A DNA stretch of 17,584 nt. Source: JBOFLO01 sp051657905 (lineage in GTDB: Bacteria > Patescibacteriota > Gracilibacteria > UBA1369). The notes beneath the pieces were generated by a model. The model searched no databases and was not told the DNA's origin. It saw only the letters and a list, made by a program, of their open reading frames with translations. The translations under genes were made by a program, and so were the position numbers. The stretch spans positions 1-17,584 of the forward strand of contig JBOFLO010000063.1 in the NCBI GenBank assembly GCA_051657905.1, read 5' to 3'. Within the stretch, counting starts at the first letter, position 1, and every line of letters begins with the position of its first letter. Shown piece by piece: positions 8,372-16,300 of this stretch.

Positions 8372-8965
8372 ATGAAATTATTGACTGGAGAGAAAATTTT
8401 TAAAGTTTATCATCATCATCCTTTATTTTTTATTTTAAGAGTAATAAAGGTGTGGGGTGCTTCATTGCCTTTTTTCTTTGTAGCTTTCGTATTTTCTCCT
8501 TTATTTAATTTTGCCGCTCAAGTTTATATGTATGGCGGTATCGTTACTTTGTTTACTTTGGCCACCTGTTACGACATGTTGATTTATTATTTGGATACTT
8601 TGGTTTTAACGAATAAAAGATTGGTGCATTTGGATTGGATTAATCCTTTTAAATACGTGGAAATTGAGGCAATGTTGGATGATATTCAGAATGTAGAGTC
8701 GCAGGAAAGTGGCTTTCTTTCTAAGTTTAAATTTTTAGATTTTGGGACATTTATTTTAGAAACTGCTTCCACTAAAATGACTATTACCTTCCCAGAGGCA
8801 CCGGATCCGGAGGGAATTAAATTTTTTATATATAATATATCTAAAAAACATAATAGTGCTTTGGTGGAGAAGGATAAGGCGGTGGATTGTGAAACTCCAG
8901 GTAAAGTGATTGCTTCGAATACTTCGAAAATTTCCAGTCAGGTTGGTAAGGATATTGGTAAATAA
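8372..8965 (+). CDS. bacterial PH-domain (DUF304/bPH2-like) membrane protein of unknown function
   Basis: This 197-aa protein begins with a short cytoplasmic segment rich in histidine (YHHHP). Two hydrophobic helices follow (about 18-45 and 52-74), separated by a short loop. The soluble part (about 76-160) has the pattern of bacterial PH-like domains that follow two membrane helices: LTNKRLVHLD, a V/I-E-I stretch, LDDIQNV, then FGTFILETA and a closing APDPEGIKFFI helix. The last 35 residues are polar and probably disordered. Such proteins are common near the bacterial membrane, but a biochemical role is not established for this type. It sits between a tRNA and ruvB with spacers on both sides, so it may be a single-gene unit. 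ATG 8372 fits the membrane-protein start, with only a weak GAGA before it. Confidence 0.8.
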   Translation: MKLLTGEKIFKVYHHHPLFFILRVIKVWGASLPFFFVAFVFSPLFNFAAQVYMYGGIVTLFTLATCYDMLIYYLDTLVLTNKRLVHLDWINPFKYVEIEAMLDDIQNVESQESGFLSKFKFLDFGTFILETASTKMTITFPEAPDPEGIKFFIYNISKKHNSALVEKDKAVDCETPGKVIASNTSKISSQVGKDIGK

Positions 8966-9003
8966 GTAGTCAAGTCGTGAAAGTGGCAGACTGGCAAAAA
9001 TGC

Positions 9004-9012
9004 TGCTATGAT
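9004..9012 (+). promoter_or_regulatory. extended -10 promoter element for ruvB
   Basis: TGC followed by TATGAT (9007-9012) forms an extended -10 box, 23 nt upstream of the GTG start. The best -35 at 17-bp spacing is the poor TGGCAG (8984-8989). The predicted leader is about 16 nt. Confidence 0.45.
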
Positions 9013-9034
9013 TGGCGCATCTTAATTTGTTGAT

Positions 9035-10060
9035 GTGGCTATTGAAAGATCTAAAAAACCTGAACAGATTATTAGTTCAGAAGTTCGGCCGGTTTTAGCT
9101 GATCCAATCCTGGAAGTTTCTTTGAGGCCTCAAAGTTTAAAGGAATATATTGGACAGCAGCAGCTTAAAGATAATTTAGGTTTGCTGATTGAGGCTTCAA
9201 AAATTCGCAAGGAGGCATTGGATCATATTTTGTTCCATGGGCCGCCGGGCTTGGGTAAGACCACTTTGGCTAATATTATTGGTAAAGAATTGAAAGTTGG
9301 GGTAAGGGTTACTTCTGGACCGGCTTTGGAAAAGCCAGGAGATTTGGCTTCGATTATTACCAATTTGAAGGAGAATGATATTTTGTTTATTGATGAAATA
9401 CATAGATTAAGGCCGGGGGTTGAAGAAATTCTTTATACAGCAATGGAGGATTTTGGAATTGATATTGTTTTGGGTAAAGGGCCGGGCGCTAAAGCTATGC
9501 GGTTAAAATTACCGAAATTTTCTTTGGTGGGTGCTACTACTAAAATGAGCATGCTGTCCTCCCCTCTTCGGGATAGATTTGGAGCTTTATTTAAGTTGGA
9601 ATTTTATGAATTGGCTGATTTAAAGAAAATTATAGAAAGATCAGCTAAGATTTTGAATTGTGAAATTGATGAAGAGTCTGCGACAAAATTAGCTAAGTCA
9701 GCGAGAAATACTCCGCGTATTGCCAATAGATTGCTAAAAAGGGTGAGAGATTTTGCTCAGGTGGAGGGTAGTAATGTTATTGATATGAAAATCACACAAA
9801 AGTGTTTAAAGGCGTTGGGTATAGATGAATTAGGCTTGGATAACCAGGATAGAGCGATTTTAAGTGCAATTATTGATAAATTTAGGGGTGGACCAGTTGG
9901 TTTAGGGACTTTGGCGGCGGCTATTAGTGAGGATGAGGATACTGTGGAGGATGTTTATGAGCCGTTTTTAATGCAATTAGGGTTTTTAGAAAGGACAAAT
10001 AGAGGAAGGGCGGTGACAGAGAGGGCTTATGGCCATCTTGGTTTAAGTAAAATTAATTAA
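9035..10060 (+). CDS. ruvB: Holliday junction branch-migration helicase RuvB
   Basis: RuvB is the hexameric AAA+ motor that, with RuvA, drives branch migration of Holliday junctions in recombination and fork repair. The 341-aa length is typical. Visible features are Walker A GPPGLGKTT (69-77), Walker B FIDEIHR (118-124; D120/E121), sensor 1 GATTK (166-170), the arginine finger in SPLRDRFG (176-183) and sensor 2 NTPRIANR (225-232). The C-terminal winged-helix DNA-binding domain carries GGPVGL and a GRAVTERAYGHLG end. The start is GTG at 9035. An in-frame TAA lies at 9023-9025 and no other usable start follows it before the conserved region. The overlapping ATG at 9033 is in another frame. The lipoprotein gene follows after 6 nt, so the two probably share a transcript. 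ruvA and ruvC are not present here. Confidence 0.97.
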   Translation: MAIERSKKPEQIISSEVRPVLADPILEVSLRPQSLKEYIGQQQLKDNLGLLIEASKIRKEALDHILFHGPPGLGKTTLANIIGKELKVGVRVTSGPALEKPGDLASIITNLKENDILFIDEIHRLRPGVEEILYTAMEDFGIDIVLGKGPGAKAMRLKLPKFSLVGATTKMSMLSSPLRDRFGALFKLEFYELADLKKIIERSAKILNCEIDEESATKLAKSARNTPRIANRLLKRVRDFAQVEGSNVIDMKITQKCLKALGIDELGLDNQDRAILSAIIDKFRGGPVGLGTLAAAISEDEDTVEDVYEPFLMQLGFLERTNRGRAVTERAYGHLGLSKIN

Positions 10061-10066
10061 AAAATT

Positions 10067-11359
10067 ATGAAAAAGTTAGCAATTTTATTGGTTTCAGCTT
10101 CATTAGTTTTTGCGGGCTGTCAAAATGGTGAGGCAGATGGAAAAATCAATACTTCAGTAAGTCAGCAGGAAACCAAGCAAGGTATTTTGCAGTCTTTGGG
10201 TGGGGCGTCAAATAGCTCTCAAGCTACGCATTTACTAAGAATGGATGATGGTAAGACTATTTTTCTGAAAAGTGAAAAAATTAATTTAAAGGATCAAAAA
10301 TATAAGGGGAAGTTAGTTGAATTGAGTGGAAATTTATTGGAAAAAGTGGAGGGAAAAGATGTGATGGAGGTTATGACAATTGATTTGATTGAGGAAGAAG
10401 ATGAAAATTCTTTAACAAATAATGAAATTCCATTGTGGGAAGATTATGAAGCGCCGGGATTGGGAATTGCCTTTAAATATAGAAATGATTACGAATTGGA
10501 AAAAGATGAGAATATTTTGACTATAACCAAGAAAAGTGAGGAGAATTCTGAAGATGAAGAAAGTATTAATGTGAATTTGGAGGAGGATAAGGCTTTATTT
10601 AGTTTTACGTTGCATGCAGGGGAAACTGATTTAATTGCTTTCTTGGAATTACCAGGTGATAGCATGGCTGAGTTAAGCTCCAGTGGATTAAGTAAAAGTA
10701 AGGTTGGGGTGAATTCTGCTGATGCTTTTAAGAAAATTGATGGTGATAAAATTGAATATTTTATGGCTATAGATAAAGGAATTTTGGAAATCGTGTTTGT
10801 GCCTGGTGAAGAGGAAAGTAAAAATTCAGATCAGAATATGTTTTATGATATATTGGCTTCTTTGAAGGTTTATAATGGTAATAGCTTAAGTGATTTGGAG
10901 GGTGTTTCTGAGCCTGAGACTGACGATGAAGAAGATACTTCTGTGGATTTGACTGGGCATGGAGAGGATGAAGTGGTGGAAGAGGATGAGGTGGATGGAG
11001 GTTTGAATACTGAAGTTACAAGTGTTGTAAGTGGATATGAAACTTTTACGAGTGATGGATATAAATTTTCTTTGTTGTATCCAAAAAGTTATTATTTTGG
11101 AAATGAGGGAAGTACCTATAATTTTAGTTCTAAACCTTTGGAAGAAGGAGCTGAAATTGCTATTAAGTTGGCTGTGAATAGTGGAAGTTTTCCTGAGGGC
11201 AAATCCATACCTTCAGAAAAAGAAACTGAAATTGTGAAAATAAAAGAAGGAAGTGAGGTTTCTTATTATGTTAAAGGCAAAAGTAGGGTTTATAAAATAA
11301 GTGGAGGAGCAACTGAAGATACAAAAATGATGATTATGGCTCAGTCTTTGCAGGACTAG
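10067..11359 (+). CDS. predicted lipoprotein with two PsbP-like domains, function unknown
   Basis: This 430-aa protein opens with a short signal peptide (MKKLAILLVSASLVFAGC). The lipobox is FAGC with Cys18 as the likely lipidated residue; Phe at -3 is unusual but tolerated. A small beta-rich, perhaps OB-like, segment (about 50-110) is followed by a first PsbP/DUF-like alpha-beta domain (about 121-270). A strongly acidic linker (about 275-313, rich in Glu/Asp) leads to a second, similar domain (about 320-430). The two domains share a start pattern (YEAPGLGIAFKY versus FTSDGYKFSLLYP). They also share a later I-x-G-x-x-I/V-x-Y-F/Y strand, suggesting internal duplication. I do not recognise a specific family or function. 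It begins 6 nt after ruvB with no Shine-Dalgarno sequence and ends at TAG, the only non-TAA stop seen in the window. Confidence 0.8.
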   Translation: MKKLAILLVSASLVFAGCQNGEADGKINTSVSQQETKQGILQSLGGASNSSQATHLLRMDDGKTIFLKSEKINLKDQKYKGKLVELSGNLLEKVEGKDVMEVMTIDLIEEEDENSLTNNEIPLWEDYEAPGLGIAFKYRNDYELEKDENILTITKKSEENSEDEESINVNLEEDKALFSFTLHAGETDLIAFLELPGDSMAELSSSGLSKSKVGVNSADAFKKIDGDKIEYFMAIDKGILEIVFVPGEEESKNSDQNMFYDILASLKVYNGNSLSDLEGVSEPETDDEEDTSVDLTGHGEDEVVEEDEVDGGLNTEVTSVVSGYETFTSDGYKFSLLYPKSYYFGNEGSTYNFSSKPLEEGAEIAIKLAVNSGSFPEGKSIPSEKETEIVKIKEGSEVSYYVKGKSRVYKISGGATEDTKMMIMAQSLQD

Positions 11360-11377
11360 GTTTGTTGCTGAAATTAT

Positions 11378-11406
11378 TTGACAATTTTGGATTAGCGCTC
11401 TAAACT
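11378..11406 (+). promoter_or_regulatory. promoter of clpC overlapping the CIRCE operator
   Basis: A perfect -35 TTGACA (11378-11383) and TAAACT (11401-11406; 4/6 match to TATAAT) are spaced exactly 17 bp. The -10 lies in the loop of the CIRCE repeat, so bound HrcA would block polymerase. The start near 11413 would give a leader of about 90-130 nt depending on the start codon used. Confidence 0.65.
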
Positions 11407-11418
11407 TGAGAGTGCTAA
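11392..11418 (+). promoter_or_regulatory. CIRCE heat-shock operator (HrcA binding site)
   Basis: The inverted repeat is TTAGCGCTC, nine bases, GAGTGCTAA. It matches the CIRCE consensus TTAGCACTC-N9-GAGTGCTAA at 17 of 18 arm positions, with exact spacer length. HrcA represses groE, dnaK and in some phyla clp genes through this site. Its position ahead of clpC and over the -10 box makes heat-shock repression by HrcA the obvious reading. hrcA itself is not in the window. Confidence 0.93.
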
Positions 11419-11493
11419 TTTTAGTTAAAAGCATATAATAATTATGAGTAAAGCTTAATTAGCTCTTGTGGATTCATTAAATGGGCCTTTTTA

Positions 11494-11502
11494 TGGTAGA
11501 AT
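11494..11502 (+). promoter_or_regulatory. possible second, extended -10 promoter for clpC
   Basis: TGG followed by TAGAAT (11497-11502) resembles an extended -10 box. A start near 11509 would fall inside the first candidate start codon and favour translation from ATG 11545, with a leader of about 36 nt. The -35 region is poor, so this is tentative. Confidence 0.3.
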
Positions 11503-11505
11503 TTA

Positions 11506-14169
11506 ATGATTTTCAAGAAAAAGAAATTAACAAAAAACAATACTATGGCGGATGCAAATTTTGACAAATTTACCAAGGAGGCTAAACAAGCGCTGGTAGT
11601 AGCTCAGGAAAAGGCAAAGGAGGCTAAAAGAAACTATGTCGGTACAGAACATGTATTGATTGGTGTTTTGAGCCAACCACAGTCTTTAGGAGCTAATATT
11701 TTGACTAATTTTGGCGTGAGCTTGGATAATGTGAATTTGGTTATTAAAAGTGTGGGCAGGGTAAATATGCCTCAATCGGATCAACAGAAGGGGTGGGGCG
11801 GTTTGTCTGGTAAAGCTAAGAAAGTGATTGAAGAGGCTGTTCGTTCAGCGCATGTTTATAATCATAGTTATGTGGGAACAGAGCATTTGTTATTTGCTCT
11901 AGTAACTCAGGAAGAAACTGCAGCAACAGTTATTTTAGAGAATATGCGAGTAAGTCCTAAAGAAGTTAAGGAACAATTAATTAAGGCTTTTGAGAAGTCT
12001 AATTTGCAACATGTTGGTGGGGCTCAGGGTGCTGGAAATCTTCCTAATCAAATGAATCCAATTGAGTTTTTCTTAAGTGGATTGCAAGGTGCATTGATGG
12101 GTAATGCAGAGGCAGAAAAAGCTGGCCCTGGGTATAAGAAAAGTGAAACTACTAAGCCCGGCAAGGAATCTAAGACTCCAGCTTTGGATTACTTCACTAC
12201 TGATTTAACTTTAGATTGTCGTAATGGGAAACTTCCTCCAGTGATTGGTAGACAAAAGGAAATTGAAAGAGCAATTGGGATTTTATGCAGAAAAACTAAA
12301 AATAATCCGGTATTTATTGGTGAGCCGGGTGTAGGTAAAACTGCAATTGCTGAAGGTTTAGCTTATGCGATTGTAAAAGAAGAAGTTCCGGATATGTTGC
12401 TTGATAAGAAAATTTTATCTTTATCAATGGCTTCAGTGGTGGCTGGTACAAAATATCGCGGAGAATTTGAAGAAAGAATTAAGCAGATTATTGATGAAGC
12501 GGCCAGTTTGGGTAATGTGATTTTATTTATTGATGAGTTGCATACTGTAATTGGTGCTGGTAGTGCCGAAGGAAGCTTGGATGCATCGAATATCTTAAAG
12601 CCAGCTTTATCTAGAGGTAAAATTCAGTTGATTGGTGCTACTACTTTGAATGAATATAGAAAACAGGTGGAAGCTGATGCGGCTTTTGAAAGAAGATTTC
12701 AACCAGTTAAAGTAGCTGAACCAAATGTGGAAGATAGTTTGAAAATTTTGGAAGGTTTACGAGAAAGTTTTGAAGAACATCACAGTTTGATTATTAGCGA
12801 TGAGGCTTTAAAGGCATCAGTGAAATTTTCTAAGCGTTATATTAACGATAGATTTTTACCGGATAAGGCGATTGATTTATTGGATGAGGCCTGCTCCTTG
12901 AAGCGTATGAAAACTAAGTCTAACAATGATAAAATTCGCTTTTTGCAGAAAGAATTAACGAAAATAATTAAAGAAAAGGAAGAGTCTGTTTCCAAGCAGA
13001 ATTACGAACATGCGGCAGAGTTACGAAATCGTGAGTTAGTTGTGTTAAAGGAAGTTGAAGAAAGTAAAAGAGTTAAAATCCCTAGAGACCAGCGCAAGAG
13101 CATTGAGGAAGATGATATCGCTAAAGTAGTTGCTCAAATTACTGGCGTGGAAGTTTCCAGATTGGTGAAAGATGATGTGGAGAAATTAGTTGGCTTGGAC
13201 GCTTCATTGAAAAAACAAATTATTGGACAGGATGAGGCGGTAGAAGCTGTTGCTAGAGCAATTAGAAGGTCGAGAGTGGGTGTTGCTGATCATAATCGTC
13301 CGATTGGATCTTTTATTTTCATGGGCCCAACCGGGGTTGGTAAAACGGAGTTGGTTAAGACCTTAGCTAAAGAAATTTATAATGATAAAGATGCTTTGGT
13401 GAAGATTGATATGAGTGAGTTTATGGAAAGACATAATACTTCCAGATTGGTGGGTGCCACAGCGGGTTATGTAGGTTATGAAGATGGAGGACAATTGACA
13501 GAAGCAGTTAGAAGAAAACCGTATTCTGTAGTTTTATTTGATGAAATTGAAAAGGCTCATCCAGATGTTTTCAATTTATTATTACAGATTTTGGAAGATG
13601 GAGCTTTGACTGATAGCAAAGGACGAACTGTGGATTTCAAAAATACTATTATTGTTTTGACTACTAATATTGGAGCGAAGAGATTAACTGAAAAGGCGGC
13701 GCCAATTGGGTTTAACTTAAATAGCAATGAATTGAGTAAGGCTGAAAATGATTATGAGCTTTTGAAAAATGATATTTTAGATGACTTGAAAAAACATTTC
13801 CGTCCGGAATTTTTGAATAGAATTGATAAAACAATTGTTTTCAGGGCTTTAACTCATGAAAATATTAAAGAAATTGTTAAATTGCATATTGAAAAATTAG
13901 GAAAGAGAATTGTGGAGAAGAAATTGAATATCGTGATTGGAAAAGAGGCTTTGGATAAGTTGGCGGAATTGAGTTTTGACCCTAGTTATGGAGCTAGACC
14001 GGTGCGTAGAAAAGTTCAGGATTTAATTGAAGATCAATTAACTGAAGGCTTGTTATCTGGTGAGTTTAAGGAAGGAGATGGGGTGGAAATTTATTTGGAT
14101 AAAGAACAAAAAATCGCACTAAGAAAGAAGATTGCAACTACTAAGACTAAAAAGGCCTTAGTAGCTTAA
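11506..14169 (+). CDS. clpC: ClpC-type AAA+ unfoldase, ATPase partner of ClpP
   Basis: This protein unfolds substrates and feeds them to ClpP. The longest reading is 887 aa. It has a double Clp N-terminal repeat (about 18-165, each with VGTEH), then AAA-1 with Walker A GEPGVGKT (272-279) and Walker B FIDE (D343/E344). A short middle domain holds a UVR-like element, QNYEHAAELRNRE (498-510). AAA-2 has Walker A GPTGVGKT (607-614) and Walker B LFDE (D679/E680). An IGF tripeptide (734-736) sits where ClpC and ClpA carry their ClpP-docking loop. The short middle domain and this loop argue for ClpC rather than the disaggregase ClpB. Residues 1-13 (MIFKKKKLTKNNT) are a basic extension not typical of the family, so the real start may be ATG 11545. 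CIRCE controls the promoter. Its stop overlaps the convergent rsmE stop. Confidence 0.95.
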   Translation: MIFKKKKLTKNNTMADANFDKFTKEAKQALVVAQEKAKEAKRNYVGTEHVLIGVLSQPQSLGANILTNFGVSLDNVNLVIKSVGRVNMPQSDQQKGWGGLSGKAKKVIEEAVRSAHVYNHSYVGTEHLLFALVTQEETAATVILENMRVSPKEVKEQLIKAFEKSNLQHVGGAQGAGNLPNQMNPIEFFLSGLQGALMGNAEAEKAGPGYKKSETTKPGKESKTPALDYFTTDLTLDCRNGKLPPVIGRQKEIERAIGILCRKTKNNPVFIGEPGVGKTAIAEGLAYAIVKEEVPDMLLDKKILSLSMASVVAGTKYRGEFEERIKQIIDEAASLGNVILFIDELHTVIGAGSAEGSLDASNILKPALSRGKIQLIGATTLNEYRKQVEADAAFERRFQPVKVAEPNVEDSLKILEGLRESFEEHHSLIISDEALKASVKFSKRYINDRFLPDKAIDLLDEACSLKRMKTKSNNDKIRFLQKELTKIIKEKEESVSKQNYEHAAELRNRELVVLKEVEESKRVKIPRDQRKSIEEDDIAKVVAQITGVEVSRLVKDDVEKLVGLDASLKKQIIGQDEAVEAVARAIRRSRVGVADHNRPIGSFIFMGPTGVGKTELVKTLAKEIYNDKDALVKIDMSEFMERHNTSRLVGATAGYVGYEDGGQLTEAVRRKPYSVVLFDEIEKAHPDVFNLLLQILEDGALTDSKGRTVDFKNTIIVLTTNIGAKRLTEKAAPIGFNLNSNELSKAENDYELLKNDILDDLKKHFRPEFLNRIDKTIVFRALTHENIKEIVKLHIEKLGKRIVEKKLNIVIGKEALDKLAELSFDPSYGARPVRRKVQDLIEDQLTEGLLSGEFKEGDGVEIYLDKEQKIALRKKIATTKTKKALVA

Positions 14170-14939
14170 TTGGCTTTTAGGTAGAGAATTGCAAGGGCAG
14201 CCAAAGCCGCTGTCTCCATGCGGAGAATATGATTGCCAAGTAAAAAAGACTGAGAGTTGCTGGAAAGCAGCTCTTTTTCTTGCTCGGAAAAGCCGCCTTC
14301 AGGGCCGATTAAAAGTGTTTGTTCGGATTGGATTTGATAATCTAAAAAATTTTGGCTGGAGCTTGATCTTTCTAAGGCTACTAAAAGATTTTTCGGCTTG
14401 GTGTGAAGGTAGCTAGATAGACTTTCAAATATCTGCAATTGGGGGATAAAGCTGCGCTCGGATTGTTCCGAAGCTTCTAGGAGGATTTTTTCTAGACGAT
14501 CTGTTTTTAATTGATGAGGATAATTAGAAAACTCTGTTTTAATTAGAATGATTTGATTAATGCCAAGTTCTACAGCCTTTTGTAAAATAAACTCTAATTT
14601 GGCCGGTTTATTAGGGAGAGCCAGAGCAAAATTCAATTGATTGGAAAGGAAATTTTGATTAACTCTGGTTTCTTCTAAGATTAAATCTAGCTGTTTTTTG
14701 TTTAATTGAACGACTTTAAAAAGGAATTCAGGGTTGGGGGTGGGTTGGTAATTGGGTAATTGAAATAAGAGCTGATCCCCTGTTTCGACTCGTAAAACTG
14801 ATTGTAGTTGGTGAAATAGTTCTTCTTGATCGTTTTTGTGTAATGAGAAGGTATTACCGACCTGAGTTGGAAGGGAATAGTTGGGATTTTTAAGGAAAAA
14901 TCTGTAAAGACGGGTTTTAGGGGAGTTTTTTTTATTCAT
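14166..14939 (-). CDS. rsmE: 16S rRNA (uracil1498-N3)-methyltransferase RsmE
   Basis: RsmE is a SPOUT-class methyltransferase that makes m3U1498 in 16S rRNA within the 30S decoding centre, using S-adenosylmethionine. The 257-aa length is normal. An N-terminal PUA-like domain (about 8-80) begins with the usual RLYRFF. The knotted catalytic domain shows KAVELGI (121-127), ASEQSER (156-162), the SAM-loop IGPEGGF (211-217) and LGNHILRMETAA (234-245). Its composition is rich in Gln, Asn, Leu and Pro compared with plus-strand neighbours, consistent with its orientation against the strand skew. ATG 14939 lies at the edge of a divergent spacer shared with rpsA. A TAAAAT at 14974-14969 might be its -10 box but no -35 is clear. 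It meets clpC tail to tail with a 4-bp overlap and no intrinsic terminator between. Confidence 0.95.
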   Translation of the reverse strand: MNKKNSPKTRLYRFFLKNPNYSLPTQVGNTFSLHKNDQEELFHQLQSVLRVETGDQLLFQLPNYQPTPNPEFLFKVVQLNKKQLDLILEETRVNQNFLSNQLNFALALPNKPAKLEFILQKAVELGINQIILIKTEFSNYPHQLKTDRLEKILLEASEQSERSFIPQLQIFESLSSYLHTKPKNLLVALERSSSSQNFLDYQIQSEQTLLIGPEGGFSEQEKELLSSNSQSFLLGNHILRMETAALAALAILYLKAN

Positions 14940-15007
14940 GGATTGACTTTGTGGAAATGATAGTTTAAATTTTATGGGCTTAAATTGCGAGCTTTTAGGT
15001 GTTTGAG

Positions 15008-15035
15008 TTGATACTCCAATTTACAGCTTTATAAT
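15008..15035 (+). promoter_or_regulatory. sigma70-type promoter of rpsA
   Basis: TTGATA (15008-15013) and a perfect TATAAT (15030-15035) are spaced 16 bp apart, with the -10 ending 25 nt before ATG 15060. The leader would be about 18 nt, with no Shine-Dalgarno sequence. The site lies in the 120-bp divergent spacer between rsmE and rpsA. Confidence 0.65.
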
Positions 15036-15059
15036 TAATATCAACCTCACCAGTAGTAT

Positions 15060-16259
15060 ATGACTACAAAAGTAAAGAAGGAAGATGCATTTTTAGATTC
15101 GATTCCGGATTTTAAATTACCAAGTCCAGGAGAATTAGTCGAAGGAAGTGTAGTGGAGGTTTTTAAGAATAAGATTTTAGTTGATATCGATGGAATTGCG
15201 GTAGGTTTGATTACCGGCCGTGAAGCTAAGGATTCTGCTGAAACTATGAAAACCATTAAAGCGGGTGATACTGTTTCTGCTTATGTGATTGAAGGTGAAA
15301 ACGAAGAAGGTTATATCGTTTTATCTTTAAGAAAAGCTAGCCAAGAAAAAACTTGGAAGAATTTCAGTAAGGCATTTGAAAAAGATGAGGTTATTGAAGT
15401 GGTGGCTAATGAAGCTAACAAAGGTGGTCTATTATTAGACATTGATGGAATTAAAGGGTTTATCCCGGTTTCTCAATTGGCGCCTATGCATTATCCAAGA
15501 GTTAATGGTGCTGATTCAAATATGATCTTGAATAGATTGCAGGAATTGGTTGGACTTAAATTTGTGGTTAAAATTATCAATATTGATAAGGAAAACGGCA
15601 AATTGATTTTGTCTGAAAAGGCTGCAATGGAAGAACAAAGACAATCATCATTGTCCAAATTGGCTGTTGGAAATCGTGTTAAAGGTAGAATTAGTGGTGT
15701 GGTTAAATTTGGTATTTTCGTGGCCTTTGACGGTTTGGAAGGTTTGGTACATATTTCAGAAATTGCTTGGGGACATGTTAAAAATCCAGGTGATTATGGA
15801 AGGCTTGGAGATGAAGTTGAAGTTCAAATTATTGGATTGGAAGGAGACAAGATTTCATTATCTATGAAACGTTTAACTGATGATCCATGGTTGGAAGCAG
15901 CTAAGAAATATAAGATTGGTACTGTGATTGAAGGTGAAGTTAGCCGTGTTACTCCATTTGGGGCATTTGTTAAGTTGAGTGATGACATTAATGGTTTGAT
16001 TCACGTTAGTGAAATTACTGGGGATGAAAATGGTAATGCTGAAGGAAGTTTGCAAGTTGGCGAAAAAATTAAAGCAAAAGTTATTACTATTGAGCCGGAA
16101 GAACATCGTGTAGGGCTTTCTATTAAAGCTTTGAATGAAGATGGTGAAGAAAAACCTAAGAAAAAAGCTGCTAAAAAAGAGGATGAAAGTGAAGAAGATG
16201 ATGATAACGAAGAGAAACCTAAAAAAGCTGCAAAGAAAACAGCTAAGAAGAAAGACTAA
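15060..16259 (+). CDS. rpsA: 30S ribosomal protein S1 (four S1 domains)
   Basis: S1 binds single-stranded mRNA on the 30S subunit and helps load and unfold it. This is likely important here because the genes lack Shine-Dalgarno sequences. The 399-aa protein has four S1 OB-fold repeats at about 22-92, 106-187, 202-271 and 286-357. The third and fourth are the most canonical (VKFGIFVAF...GLVHISEI and VTPFGAFVKL...GLIHVSEI). Four domains match the shorter S1 proteins of Gram-positive-type and CPR bacteria rather than the six-domain E. coli form. The last 40 residues form an unusual charged tail: Lys/Ala blocks (KPKKKAAKK, KKAAKKTAKKKD) flank an acidic Asp/Glu block. It has its own promoter and a clear intrinsic terminator. 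It could instead be annotated as an S1 RNA-binding domain protein, but the length and repeat number favour rpsA. Confidence 0.92.
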   Translation: MTTKVKKEDAFLDSIPDFKLPSPGELVEGSVVEVFKNKILVDIDGIAVGLITGREAKDSAETMKTIKAGDTVSAYVIEGENEEGYIVLSLRKASQEKTWKNFSKAFEKDEVIEVVANEANKGGLLLDIDGIKGFIPVSQLAPMHYPRVNGADSNMILNRLQELVGLKFVVKIINIDKENGKLILSEKAAMEEQRQSSLSKLAVGNRVKGRISGVVKFGIFVAFDGLEGLVHISEIAWGHVKNPGDYGRLGDEVEVQIIGLEGDKISLSMKRLTDDPWLEAAKKYKIGTVIEGEVSRVTPFGAFVKLSDDINGLIHVSEITGDENGNAEGSLQVGEKIKAKVITIEPEEHRVGLSIKALNEDGEEKPKKKAAKKEDESEEDDDNEEKPKKAAKKTAKKKD

Positions 16260-16274
16260 TTGAAAGATTAAAAA

Positions 16275-16300
16275 GCCCCTCGAGTTGAGGGGCATTTTTG
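16275..16300. terminator. bidirectional intrinsic terminator between rpsA and the SGNH gene
   Basis: GCCCCTC (16275-16281) pairs with GAGGGGC (16287-16293) around a 5-nt GAGTT loop. It is followed by ATTTTT on the plus strand and preceded by a run of A that gives TTTTT on the minus strand. It lies 15 bp after the rpsA stop and ends immediately before the SGNH stop at 16303-16301, so it can end both convergent transcripts. Confidence 0.9.

Noticed and set aside
8984..8996. Short direct repeat TGGCA-GAC-TGGCA ahead of ruvB
   Set aside because: Two 5-bp copies are expected by chance and no factor is known to me for this motif. It was used only as a weak -35 candidate.
11434..11439. Perfect TATAAT in the clpC leader
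   Set aside because: No -35-like hexamer lies at 16-18 bp, and no gene starts at a suitable distance. The next ATG (11444) opens only a four-codon frame.
15873..16295. Minus-strand 140-codon ORF with a Phe/Leu-rich translation
   Set aside because: It is the reverse complement of the rpsA 3' end, including its Lys/Glu tail, which reads as F/L/S runs. There is no start context and no family pattern.
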